Positions 56,631 to 64,000 of a stretch of 64,000 nucleotides of DNA are shown one piece after another. How positions within the stretch are numbered: the first letter of the stretch is position 1; each line of letters begins with the position of its first letter. This stretch comes from Rhodococcus triatomae BKS 15-14. GTDB lineage: Bacteria > Actinomycetota > Actinomycetes > Mycobacteriales > Mycobacteriaceae. Location: positions 124,001 through 188,000 of the forward strand of contig AODO01000001.1 of NCBI GenBank assembly GCA_000341795.1, read 5' to 3'. Made by a program: the position numbers and the translations under genes. A model generated the notes under the pieces. It was given only the letters and a program-made list of their open reading frames with translations. It was not told the DNA's origin and searched no databases.

Positions 56631-57104
56631 TCAGCCGTCCAGTCCGAGCTCGTCCTCGAACCTTCGCAGGTCGTCGAAGGCGTCCCGTTGCTGCTGGAGC
56701 CGGGCGTCCCTGAATGCGAAGACGTCCTTGCTCAGCAATCGCGCGTGGGAACCAACCTTGTGAGCCGGAATCTTTCCGTCTCCGATCAACTTCATCAGAG
56801 TCGGCCGAGAGATCCCCAGCATCTTCGCGGCCGTGGTAGTGGTGAGTTCGCTGGGCACGGCCCCGACCGTGACCGTCCCGCCATTGCTCACGACGTCCAG
56901 AACGTGTCGCACGACGCCCGCAAGTTGGGCCGGCATCTCCACCGACACCCCGTTCGGGAGGTCGACCATGACGCCGTAGGTGCCATCCGAGGACTCCGGT
57001 CCGCGCGCTTCCTCAACTTGCGCCCGGAACAGTCGGGCCTGCTCGACCTCGTGCTCGGTGATCGACAGCATCGACTTGGCGTCGGATGCCAGCTGCGAAC
57101 CCAT
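56631..57104 (-). CDS. Excisionase-type HTH protein, likely antitoxin
   Basis: Protein of 157 residues. A helical N-terminus is followed by a MerR/excisionase-like HTH: LTTTTAAKMLGISRPTLMKL and IPAHKVGSHARLLSKDVFAF. The C-terminal helical tail could bind and cover the PIN protein. ATG 57104 with GGAGG eight bases upstream is preferred to GTG 57110. A perfect palindrome 45 bases upstream is a probable autoregulatory operator. Confidence 0.8.
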   Translation of the reverse strand: MGSQLASDAKSMLSITEHEVEQARLFRAQVEEARGPESSDGTYGVMVDLPNGVSVEMPAQLAGVVRHVLDVVSNGGTVTVGAVPSELTTTTAAKMLGISRPTLMKLIGDGKIPAHKVGSHARLLSKDVFAFRDARLQQQRDAFDDLRRFEDELGLDG

Positions 57105-57148
57105 GATCACGACCTCCCTTGACTGCGTGACACCGCCACCGTATCGAG

Positions 57149-57166
57149 TTGCACTTATAAGTGCAA
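57149..57166. promoter_or_regulatory. Perfect 18-bp palindrome upstream of antitoxin gene
   Basis: TTGCACTTA followed directly by TAAGTGCAA. It is AT-richer than its surroundings, and its TTATAA centre could overlap the promoter. TA operons are usually repressed by the antitoxin at such a site. Confidence 0.65.
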
Positions 57167-57239
57167 GGCGTTTCTGTCATGCGGCGTGGGGCTGCGGGCC
57201 AGGTCCGTGATCCAGAACTCCTCGCCCGATCGATCTGGA

Positions 57240-57419
57240 CGCCGGCGAGGTACAGCTCGTCTGAACCTCAGCCCCGATAACGCGCAGTGGTTCTTCGGGT
57301 TCTCGGTACCGGGTGACGTCGTCGAGGTCCGCAACACCGGCGGCGCCCCGCTCGAGGTCTGGCAGAACGGCGACTGGAGCCTGACCTGGCACCAGTGGCT
57401 GGCGGGTAGCGCGCTGTAG
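57240..57419 (+). pseudogene. Truncated duplicate of the L,D-transpeptidase 3' end
   Basis: An in-frame stretch reads LNLSPDNAQWFFGFSVPGDV and continues to WLAGSAL-stop, closely matching the last 53 residues of the transpeptidase at 54750-55973. The catalytic SHGC is missing because similarity begins just after it. No start codon or ribosome site is credible, so this is a gene fragment. Differences are mostly silent or mild, so the duplication is not very recent. Confidence 0.85.
57261..57415 (+). repeat. Direct repeat B
   Basis: Second copy of the 155-base repeat described at 55812-55966, beyond the toxin-antitoxin genes. Spacing between copy starts is 1449 bases. Confidence 0.9.
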
Positions 57420-57436
57420 CGCCGCCACGCCCGTGG

Positions 57437-57667
57437 CTAGCAGAGGACGTTCATTCCCTGTGTGACGCATCCATCGACCGGGATGCCCAACAAGATGCTG
57501 ATCAAGTCGATCAGCGATTCCCCACGCATGATGCCGTTGGCGAAATCGCTCGTGCTGCCGGACGATTCCTGCGCCGACGCGGCACCCCCGCCGAAGATCA
57601 CACCACCGCCGAGCAACGCCGTACAGACAACCACAGCCGCGCCCCGTCGAACCGTGTTCCTCAACAT
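57437..57667 (-). CDS. Small secreted protein with C-terminal disulfide
   Basis: Protein of 76 residues. A signal peptide (RRGAAVVVCTALLGGGVIFG, cleavage near ASA-QE) leaves a mature peptide of about 40 residues ending DGCVTQGMNVLC, with two cysteines likely to pair. ATG 57667 has GAGGGGA upstream. Small exported peptides of this type are common in Rhodococcus; function unknown. Confidence 0.75.
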   Translation of the reverse strand: MLRNTVRRGAAVVVCTALLGGGVIFGGGAASAQESSGSTSDFANGIMRGESLIDLISILLGIPVDGCVTQGMNVLC

Positions 57668-57835
57668 CCACGTTCCCCTCACTGGAGTGACACGGGCTCT
57701 CCAATTGCGTTCGCCTCCCGACCCGCGTCAGCATAGGTCCACGCACCAACGAATTCGGGCAAACCGCGAAGAATCACCGCAGGTCAAGCGTCCAACGGAA
57801 CTCGAGTTCCGCGATGCCGCGCGTTGGGTGGCTCC

Positions 57836-58729
57836 TCAGGCGGCCGACTCCCCCTGCACGACAGCCTCTTCCGCGTCGGCGATCTGCGACCGCAACCACG
57901 CCGCCACGGATACCCGACAGCTCTCGACACCCTTCGATGCAGCGATCGCCTCGGGCAGTGCCTCGACGGCGTCGGCCAGTTGCCCCGCCCACTCGGGAAC
58001 CGTGGCGATGTCCGCGAGCGTGGCCGAGCGGGTTCGGGACAACAGCGCCGACGTGCCGGTCATCGGCAACGGGATCAGGTGGTCGACGTCGATCCGCAAC
58101 TGGAGGCCGCCCCAACCCTCGTCGGTCGTAGGATGCTGCTTCACCTCGTTGCCTGCACCGTCATCGGAGAACGTCCAGTTCACGCGGCAGCACACCTGAT
58201 CGGTGGGCAGCAGGCGCAGGGACTCCCCGGCGTCGAAGGCCACGGGGCCGAACGACGACGCGACGAGCTCCGCATCGACGCACCACCCACCGTCGCGCTC
58301 GGTGAGCAGCCGGATGTCCACGGGCACCTGCTTGCCGATGAACGCCAGCGGATGTTGCGGCAGCGTGCCGGAATTGCCCAGCAGGAAGTCCTGATCGATG
58401 CCGAGAAGCCTGTTCACCCAGCGGTGTTCGGTGCCGTCGCGGTGCAGTTCCATCGACGTCGGGCAGGACTGCGTGAGCCTGCCCATCAGATACAGCATCA
58501 CGTCCCAACACGCGGGCGTCATGTGCGGAGACAGTCGCACCCTGCGCTGATCGACGGCCAGCGTCGCGGCCCTCGACGCCATGACCTCCGCGTAGTCCGG
58601 TCCAGGATCGACCATGTGTCCACCGTCCTCTGGTGCGGGAGCAAAGCCCGATCCCGACGACTCGCCGTCGGGATCGCGAAACGGCCAGGGCAGACGGGCA
58701 AGATCGCTGATGTGTGCAGGCAAGGTCAC
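57836..58729 (-). CDS. Haem N-demethylase-like paralogue lacking the central segment
   Basis: DUF3445 protein of 297 residues, paralogous to the next gene. Shared parts include RHRW-type HRDGTEHRWVNRLLGIDQDF, PLAFIGKQVPVDIRLL, and the C-terminal VPEWAGQLADAVEALPEAIA. Compared with the neighbour, about 27 residues are missing between DAGESL and VCCRVNW (near residue 175), and these include the IHxPVP stretch. GGAGGA six bases before GTG 58729 supports the start. It is last in the methylamine operon. It may be a non-catalytic partner subunit; a separate activity cannot be excluded. Confidence 0.8.
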   Translation of the reverse strand: MTLPAHISDLARLPWPFRDPDGESSGSGFAPAPEDGGHMVDPGPDYAEVMASRAATLAVDQRRVRLSPHMTPACWDVMLYLMGRLTQSCPTSMELHRDGTEHRWVNRLLGIDQDFLLGNSGTLPQHPLAFIGKQVPVDIRLLTERDGGWCVDAELVASSFGPVAFDAGESLRLLPTDQVCCRVNWTFSDDGAGNEVKQHPTTDEGWGGLQLRIDVDHLIPLPMTGTSALLSRTRSATLADIATVPEWAGQLADAVEALPEAIAASKGVESCRVSVAAWLRSQIADAEEAVVQGESAA

Positions 58730-58787
58730 GCGCGCTCCTCCGAGAATCCTGAATGTGGATGGATGGTCGTGCTGTCGAGCCCTCTGT

Positions 58788-59783
58788 TCAATTGTGTGTC
58801 CCCGCGTATTCCCGGAGCCAGTCGATTCCCGGTCCACGGGTGCGCGTGATGCCCTTGTAGTCGGCCATGTCGTCGGGCAGCTCGACGAGCACGTCATGCA
58901 GTCGCTGCGCCCACTCGGGTACCAGGGCCACGTCCTCGAGCGGGAGCAGGTGGGTGCGGATGAGGAACAGGATGGCGTTCGAGGCGCCGAGCCGGATCAG
59001 GTGCTGCACCTCCACCCGCAGGTGCAGGCGGCGTCCGACGTCGTCGAGCGGCCCCTCCGCGAGCAGCCGCCGATCCCGGCCCCAGTCGGGGTAGGTCTCG
59101 GTGGCGGTGTCGAGTCGCCGGTCGACGGTCAGCGTCCAGTTGGTGCGCCGATAGCGTTGCCCCGCTTGCAGTCCCATGAGGAACTGCTGGGCCCGCGGAA
59201 TGACCCCCTCCTCGTGGACGCGCGGCACCGGGCCGTGGATCTGCAGGAAGCTCATTCCGACGTCGAATCGCAGTGACCAGTCGGCGGCGAAGGTGACCAG
59301 TCCCGCGTCGCCCCACAGCGCACCCTGGCGCTGGTCGAGGAGGACGATGTCCTCCTGGACCTGTCTGCCGATGTACCGCAACGGCGGCTCGGGCAGGCTG
59401 TCGGGGTCGCCCGGGACGAAGCTCTGCTCCAGGCCGAGTTCGTCGTTGCGCCAGTGCCATCGGGTTCCGTCCCGGGTCAGGGAGAACCGATCGGGGTGGG
59501 CGTCGGCCAGCATCCGCATGAGCGTCGTCGTCGTCTCCCACTGCGCGGCGCCCATGTGCGGCAGCGCCTGGAATCGCGACGGGTCTGCCGCGAGGACGCG
59601 GTCCCGTTCGGCGAGTTCGGCGAGGTAGAACTCGTCGACGTCGACGACGTGATCGCCCCAGCCACCCGCCGCGGTGGTGGCACGGGTACCCGCGGGTTCG
59701 ACGTTGGTGCTGTAGCGGTAGGTCTCGTGCGGGAAGGGGAACGGGAAGCCGACAACGCGGGCCGGCAGGGTCACCGCTGTCAC
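58788..59783 (-). CDS. Haem-dependent oxidative N-demethylase, catalytic subunit (DUF3445)
   Basis: Protein of 331 residues similar to the PAS-fold haem subunit of oxidative N-demethylase/dimethylamine monooxygenase, which converts dimethylamine to methylamine and formaldehyde. It has WHWRNDELGLEQSFVPGD, PPLRYIGRQVQEDIVLL and the full central FLQIHGPVPRVHEEG (IHGPVP at 182-187). GTG 59783 overlaps the reductase stop (GTGA). Electrons should come from that FMN/2Fe-2S reductase. Confidence 0.87.
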   Translation of the reverse strand: MTAVTLPARVVGFPFPFPHETYRYSTNVEPAGTRATTAAGGWGDHVVDVDEFYLAELAERDRVLAADPSRFQALPHMGAAQWETTTTLMRMLADAHPDRFSLTRDGTRWHWRNDELGLEQSFVPGDPDSLPEPPLRYIGRQVQEDIVLLDQRQGALWGDAGLVTFAADWSLRFDVGMSFLQIHGPVPRVHEEGVIPRAQQFLMGLQAGQRYRRTNWTLTVDRRLDTATETYPDWGRDRRLLAEGPLDDVGRRLHLRVEVQHLIRLGASNAILFLIRTHLLPLEDVALVPEWAQRLHDVLVELPDDMADYKGITRTRGPGIDWLREYAGTHN

Positions 59784-60769
59784 AGATCCACCTCGATTCG
59801 GTTGCCGTCGGCGCGGGAGACGCACGGCATGAAGTGGCCGCCGCTCTCCTTCTCCGACTCGGTCAGGTACAGGTCTCGGTGCACGGGGGTGCCGCCGACG
59901 ACGGTGGTGCGGCACTCCCCGCAGACACCCTGTCGGCACAGGTTCGGGATCGCGACGCCGCTGCCTTCGAGCGCGTCGAGCGCACTGACCCCGGACGGGA
60001 CCTCGACGTCGATGCCGCTGCGCCGCAGGCCGAGGGTGAACGGCTCGCCCGCGTCCAGCTCACCGACACCGAAGTGCTCGTAGTGGATTCGGGTTCTCGG
60101 CCAGCCCGCCGCGTCCGCGCGGGCCACGAGGTCGTCGATGAGCACGCCGGGACCGCAGGCGTACAGGTGGGTTCCGAGGGCGCTGTCGAGCAGAGTGGGC
60201 CCGAGCGCGGCCCAGAACTCGTCGGGAGTGTGGTAGCAGTGCAGCCGGTCGCCGCACAGCTCGCGCAGCTCGTCCAGGTGGGGTCCGTCGCCGGGGCGGA
60301 AGGTGTAGTGCACCTCGAACGACCGCCCCCAGGCGGCGGCCGCCCGCACGTGCGACAGGATCGGCGTCACCCCGATCCCGCCCGCGACGAGCAGGTGGTG
60401 GCGTGCCGTGAGGACGGGTGCGAATGCGCTTCGGGGACGGCTGATCTCGACGACGTCCCCGGCCACGAGGCCGTGAACCCACCGCGATCCCCCGCGACCG
60501 GCGGGGTCGAGACGGACGGAGATCTCGTAGGCGTCGGGTTCGAACTCGGATCCGGTCAGGGAGTACGAATTGTGCCGGGGGCGCCCGTCAGGGTCGGTTC
60601 CGCAACTCACCACGACATGACTGCCCGGAGTGAAGGACGGCAGCGGCGCTCCGTCCGGATCGACGAATCGCACGTGGCGGACACCGTCGACCAGGGTGTC
60701 GACGGCGTCCACGACGAGTGCCCGGGTGGTGGCGGCGCCGCGCACCGGCAGGTCGGATGTGACGGTCAC
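59780..60769 (-). CDS. FMN/2Fe-2S reductase of the N-demethylase (phthalate dioxygenase reductase type)
   Basis: Reductase of 329 residues passing electrons from NAD(P)H to the haem subunit. Domains in order: flavin barrel with RHNSYSLTG (65-73), NAD(P) domain with GGIGVTPILSH (130-140) and YACGPGVL, and C-terminal plant-type ferredoxin with Cys278, Cys283, Cys286 and Cys316. GTG 60769 has GGAGGA six bases upstream and overlaps the DmmA-like stop; its own stop overlaps the haem subunit start. Confidence 0.92.
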   Translation of the reverse strand: MTVTSDLPVRGAATTRALVVDAVDTLVDGVRHVRFVDPDGAPLPSFTPGSHVVVSCGTDPDGRPRHNSYSLTGSEFEPDAYEISVRLDPAGRGGSRWVHGLVAGDVVEISRPRSAFAPVLTARHHLLVAGGIGVTPILSHVRAAAAWGRSFEVHYTFRPGDGPHLDELRELCGDRLHCYHTPDEFWAALGPTLLDSALGTHLYACGPGVLIDDLVARADAAGWPRTRIHYEHFGVGELDAGEPFTLGLRRSGIDVEVPSGVSALDALEGSGVAIPNLCRQGVCGECRTTVVGGTPVHRDLYLTESEKESGGHFMPCVSRADGNRIEVDL

Positions 60770-61299
60770 GGGCGATCCTCCGCATCGTTCATGTAGCCGA
60801 GGTACGCACCGGTCCGGCGCGAGAGATGGTGATGGACGACGAGGTCGGCGGCACACTCCGGACATCGGGTCAGCCCGCCGACGGGGACCGGGGCGAGGTG
60901 GACGGTGGCGCAGTGCGCGCAGTGCACACTGCGGACGTCGGCCTCGACGCCACCGACGTCGACGACCTCGGCGAGAATCTCGTCGTCGAGCACGCCCGCC
61001 GCCAGCGCGCGCGCCTGTGCCGCGAGCACGGGGGCTTCGGCTCCGACGAGAACGAGTCGCCACCCGACGCGGGCGGCGACGAGCCTCCGGTCGAGGACGT
61101 CGGCCGCGAGCTGCGTCCACTCGGGCGGCAGCCGCAGCCAGTCGACTCGTGTTCCCGCGTAGGCACCGACGAGTTCCTGCGCGCGTCGACCGGCGACCCC
61201 GCCGAACGAGAGGACGGTGACCGCCCGGCCGCCGTCGGCGACGGAGGCTCGCTCGGTGTGCCACCGTCCGACGGTGGTTGTCTCCATGCAGACGGCCAT
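60766..61299 (-). CDS. DmmA-like zinc-ribbon subunit of dimethylamine monooxygenase
   Basis: Protein of 177 residues. The C-terminus has two CxxC pairs (VHCAHC and RCPEC) and ends with GAYLGYMNDAED, matching the DmmA-family subunit that accompanies the haem and reductase subunits. The middle resembles a flavodoxin-like nucleotide-binding fold. ATG 61299 has GAGGAG seven bases upstream; GTG 61314 would overlap the cupin stop (GTGA) but has no ribosome site. Confidence 0.85.
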   Translation of the reverse strand: MAVCMETTTVGRWHTERASVADGGRAVTVLSFGGVAGRRAQELVGAYAGTRVDWLRLPPEWTQLAADVLDRRLVAARVGWRLVLVGAEAPVLAAQARALAAGVLDDEILAEVVDVGGVEADVRSVHCAHCATVHLAPVPVGGLTRCPECAADLVVHHHLSRRTGAYLGYMNDAEDRP

Positions 61300-61310
61300 T
61301 ACGGTGCTCC

Positions 61311-61691
61311 TCACGGCGCGAAGCTGCGCTGGCCGACGTAGAACGCGAGCGCTCCCACGGGGGTGGTGAACCGGATGCGCGAGCCCTTCGGGAAGAAGAT
61401 CGCGTCACGCGGCCCCGCGGACTCGACCTGCCCGGTGTCGAGGTTCTCGAGGCGGAACTCGCCGTCGAGGACCACCTTCATTTCGTCGTACTCGTAGGTG
61501 TAGTCGAGGGGGGCGTCGGTGGGATCGAGCTTGAAGTAGCCGGCGGCCATCTCCGAGCCCTCGGGGTTCGGGTAGACGTCGTCGATGTAGCCCTCGGTGC
61601 CGGGAAATTCCTCCAGGGGCATCTGCGGGAGCGTCTTCCAGAAGCCGGAGGTGACACGGAAGGCGGGAACGGTGGAGGTGACGTCGGCCAT
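61311..61691 (-). CDS. EutQ-like cupin protein
   Basis: Single cupin of 126 residues. YTYEYDEMKVVLDGEFRLEN and GPRDAIFFPKGSRIRFTTPV resemble EutQ/DUF861 cupins, with Glu/Asp rather than His in the usual metal positions. It is first in the leftward methylamine operon, with AGGAG just before the ATG. A chaperone or sensing role is possible; no enzymatic activity is claimed. Confidence 0.8.
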   Translation of the reverse strand: MADVTSTVPAFRVTSGFWKTLPQMPLEEFPGTEGYIDDVYPNPEGSEMAAGYFKLDPTDAPLDYTYEYDEMKVVLDGEFRLENLDTGQVESAGPRDAIFFPKGSRIRFTTPVGALAFYVGQRSFAP

Positions 61692-61996
61692 GAGAGCTCC
61701 TGGTGGCGGGGCCGGTCGGTGCCGGCAGGGTACGGGACAGTCGCCGAATCGCTGGCGTGAAACGCACGCTACTGAGAGGAAACCCACCGGGGCATTGCGC
61801 CACGGTTAACTTGTGTAACCGAATCCTCTCTCCCTCAACAGTTTTCGGACCGCCACCGGGAACGGAAGTCGTCACAGCACCCTGACACTCCCGTAACGCG
61901 ATCGTCATGCATGCTATGTTTCCTAGTATTCGACAGCGATTCACACAGTGAAACAGCATGCAGAACGACTCGCAGCCGAGAAGACCAGGAGCCCTG
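61692..61996. promoter_or_regulatory. Divergent promoter region of the methylamine genes
   Basis: This 305-base gap separates the leftward demethylase operon from the rightward ligase gene and must hold both promoters. GGTTA-N7-TAACC lies at 61804-61820. GTAAC-N6-GTCAT at 61893-61908 is a weak resemblance to GlnR half-sites. Neither is convincing alone. It contains no gene. Confidence 0.45.
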
Positions 61997-63361
61997 ATGA
62001 CGCTCGACACCACCGACCTGGACGTGATGCGCCTCCCCACGTCGCCGGACGCGGCGCCCACCGACCTCGCCGGTCTCGCCCACGCCACCGGCACCCGCTT
62101 CATCCTCGCGATCTTCGTCAACCTGGCCGGGAAGCCGTGCGCGAAGCTGGTCCCCGTCGAAGCCGTCGACGAGCTCGCCACCGACGGAGTCGGCTTCGCC
62201 GGGTACGCCGCGGGCGCCATGGGCCAGGAACCCAAGGACCCCGACCTGGTCGCCATCCCCGATCCGTCGTCCTTCACTCCCATCCCTTTCGTGCGTCCGG
62301 GACTCGCGCTCGTGCACTGTGATCCGCACGTCGAGGGCAAGCCCTGGCCCTTCGCCCCCCGCGTCATCCTCAAGAACGTGCTTGCGCAGGCCGCCGGGCA
62401 GGGCCTCGACGTCAACGTCGGCGCCGAGATCGAGTACTTCCTCGTCAACAAGGACGCCACCGGCGGCCTGCACACCGCCGACGCCCTCGACACCTCCCGC
62501 CAGCCCTGCTACGACGCCCGCGACGTCACCCGTATGTACGAGCACCTGACCTCGATCTCCGCGGCCATGAACTCGCTCGGCTGGGGCAACTACGCCAACG
62601 ACCACGAGGACGGCAACGGCCAGTTCGAACAGAACTTCAACTACGCGGACGCGCTGACCACCGCCGACCGCGTGGTGACGCTGCGCTACCTGATCTCCGT
62701 GCTCGCCGAGGAACGCGGCATGACCGCGACCTTCATGCCCAAGCCCTTCGCCGACCGCACCGGCAGCGGGCTGCACATGCACCTGTCGCTGTGGCGGGAC
62801 GGCGAGTCCGTGTTCCCCGACGCCACCGACCCGCGCGGACTCGGGCTGTCGAAAACCGCGTACTCGTTCATCGCGGGGATCCTGGAGCACGCCTGCGCCC
62901 TGCAGGGTGTGATCGCGCCGACGGTCAACTCCTACAAGCGAACCGGTGCCACCGCGACCAGCAGCGGCGCCACCTGGTCACCGCGCCGCGCAACCTACGG
63001 CGGCAACGACCGCACCCACTACCTGCGCGTGCCGGACCACAACCGGGTCGAGCTGCGCGGCGGCGACGGGTCGGCCAATCCGTACCTCGCCGCGGCGGCC
63101 GCGATCGGCGCAGGACTCGACGGCATCGCACGCGACCTCGACCCGGGCGAGCCCGGTGCAGGCGCCGGCCCGGACACCCTGCCGATGACACTGCTGCACG
63201 CGATGGACTCGCTCGCGGCCGATCCCGTCGTGTGCGGCGCGCTCGACGCCGCGGGCACCGGTGTCGCCGAGTACTTCACCGCGCTCAAGCGCGAGGAGTT
63301 CTTCAGCTGGCACAACTCGGTCACCCCCTGGGAGGTCGAGACCTACCTGACCGCCTTCTGA
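61997..63361 (+). CDS. Type III glutamine synthetase-like ligase, probable gamma-glutamylmethylamide synthetase
   Basis: Glutamine synthetase fold protein of 454 residues: GAEIEYFLVN metal site, EDGNGQFEQNF, TGSGLHMHLSLW, PTVNSYKRTG and RVELRGGDGSANPYLA. It belongs to the GlnT/GmaS-like branch rather than GlnA. Next to an N-demethylase operon and a GlxB/MgsA-like amidotransferase, ligation of methylamine to glutamate is the best reading, but true glutamine synthetase activity cannot be ruled out. ATG 61997 with AGGAG upstream is chosen over 61958. Confidence 0.85.
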   Translation: MTLDTTDLDVMRLPTSPDAAPTDLAGLAHATGTRFILAIFVNLAGKPCAKLVPVEAVDELATDGVGFAGYAAGAMGQEPKDPDLVAIPDPSSFTPIPFVRPGLALVHCDPHVEGKPWPFAPRVILKNVLAQAAGQGLDVNVGAEIEYFLVNKDATGGLHTADALDTSRQPCYDARDVTRMYEHLTSISAAMNSLGWGNYANDHEDGNGQFEQNFNYADALTTADRVVTLRYLISVLAEERGMTATFMPKPFADRTGSGLHMHLSLWRDGESVFPDATDPRGLGLSKTAYSFIAGILEHACALQGVIAPTVNSYKRTGATATSSGATWSPRRATYGGNDRTHYLRVPDHNRVELRGGDGSANPYLAAAAAIGAGLDGIARDLDPGEPGAGAGPDTLPMTLLHAMDSLAADPVVCGALDAAGTGVAEYFTALKREEFFSWHNSVTPWEVETYLTAF

Positions 63362-63393
63362 CCCCATCAGAAACCACCACGAGGAGACTGCCC

Positions 63394-64000
63394 ATGTGCG
63401 GCATCGTCGGGCTCCATCTGCGCGAGCCCTCCCTGTACCCCCGACTGGGTGAACTGTTGACCGGAATGCTCGGCGAAATGGTCGACCGCGGACCGGATTC
63501 CGCGGGCATGGCCATCTACGGCGATCCCACCTTCTCACCCGCGGGCCACGCCTCGGTCTCGGTGCTCGGCGCCGAGCCCGGCATCGCCGCCGCCGCGAGC
63601 GCGGCACTGGGCGTCGACGTGACCGCGATCGATCTGCCGCCCACCACCGTGCTGCACGCACCCGTCCCCGCGCACGAACTGACGACGGCGATCCGTTCGG
63701 TCGATCCCGGAGCGACCGTCATCGGTTTCGGTGACGAGGTCACCGTCCTCAAGGGCATGGGCGATCCGCTCGACCTGGCCCGCGGATTCGGTCTGCCCGC
63801 CGCCATCGGCCGGCAGGGCGTGGGGCACACCCGCATGGCCACCGAATCCGCGGTCACCGCCGCCGGTTCGCACCCGTTCGCCGTCGGGCCCGACCAGTGC
63901 CTCGTGCACAACGGCTCGTTCTCCAACCACCTGTCGGTCAAGCGTGAACTCGAGGCCGAGGGCGTCGTCTTCGACAGCGAGAACGACACCGAGGTCGGCG
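63394..64000 (+). CDS. Class II glutamine amidotransferase (MgsA/GlxB-like), 3' end cut by window
   Basis: The N-terminal nucleophile Cys2 follows the start Met (MCGIVGLH), with VDRGPDSAGMAIYG and GVGHTRMATESAV typical of Ntn-type amidotransferases. About 202 residues are present before the right edge. In methylotrophs the equivalent subunit is part of N-methylglutamate synthase, with ferredoxin-dependent glutamate-synthase-like partners expected just beyond the window. GAGGAG lies upstream of the ATG, 32 bases after the ligase gene. Confidence 0.87.
   Translation, partial: MCGIVGLHLREPSLYPRLGELLTGMLGEMVDRGPDSAGMAIYGDPTFSPAGHASVSVLGAEPGIAAAASAALGVDVTAIDLPPTTVLHAPVPAHELTTAIRSVDPGATVIGFGDEVTVLKGMGDPLDLARGFGLPAAIGRQGVGHTRMATESAVTAAGSHPFAVGPDQCLVHNGSFSNHLSVKRELEAEGVVFDSENDTEVG

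Noticed and set aside
57186-57260. A coding start for the transpeptidase remnant
   Set aside because: The ATG at 57186 is in frame but the intervening residues are unlike the gene and there is no ribosome site.
61804-61908. GlnR-binding sites in the methylamine divergent region
   Set aside because: GTNAC-like half-sites are present but spacing and second halves do not fit the GTNAC-N6-GAAAC pattern well enough to call.

Overview
High-GC actinobacterial chromosome. The block lsr2-lysS, coaX-panD-panC, folK-folB-folP-folE-ftsH, hpt-tilS-(HEVTH protease)-dacB, ppa, with clpC1 nearby, follows the order known from Mycobacterium tuberculosis. With Lsr2, a mycothiol-type enzyme and many GTG starts, this points to Mycobacteriales, most likely Rhodococcus or a close Nocardiaceae relative. 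The species is an inference. No rRNA, tRNA, CRISPR array or transposase gene was seen.

Layout. 1-6.4 kb (minus): a TetR-led operon with acyl-CoA synthetase, a single-chain biotin-dependent acyl-CoA carboxylase and a DsbA/FrnE oxidoreductase; a perfect palindrome lies at its head. 6.4-12.5 kb: OsmC protein, MFS exporter, and a PucR regulator divergent from a Baeyer-Villiger monooxygenase and an alpha/beta hydrolase. 12.5-20.4 kb: clpC1, a four-gene accessory operon (anchored protein, WXG-like helical protein, small protein, lipoprotein), an Acg-type nitroreductase behind a DosR-like box, and a secreted lipase. 20.5-34.7 kb (minus): lsr2, lysS, a secreted PAP2 phosphatase, cysteine dioxygenase-rhodanese behind a cysteine-codon leader, then the pantothenate and folate genes and ftsH. 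35-45 kb: mycothiol-type enzyme, membrane Ser/Thr kinase, DHFR-like protein with a divergent TetR, amidase, hpt-tilS-protease-dacB, and ppa. 45-52.3 kb: lexA, GntR-AbrB transporter, MarR, crotonase, OHCU-like protein, TetR with a divergent membrane protein, and a YbaK deacylase.

52.3-54.6 kb (minus) is a sulfur-responsive unit: a SAM-IV-type riboswitch leads a class V aminotransferase (cysteine-desulfurase-like), followed by a cysteine-rich leader peptide and a shortened luciferase-like protein. 54.7-57.4 kb holds an L,D-transpeptidase lipoprotein gene; a PIN toxin/HTH antitoxin pair sits between its 3' end and a degenerate second copy of that 3' end, which looks like the scar of an insertion or tandem duplication.

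57.8-64 kb is a methylated-amine region. A leftward operon encodes a cupin, a DmmA-like zinc-ribbon subunit, an FMN/2Fe-2S reductase and two tandem haem N-demethylase-like proteins, one lacking the central conserved segment. It is divergent from a type III glutamine-synthetase-like ligase (probable gamma-glutamylmethylamide synthetase) and a class II glutamine amidotransferase cut by the window end. Together they suggest dimethylamine to methylamine to gamma-glutamylmethylamide to N-methylglutamate.
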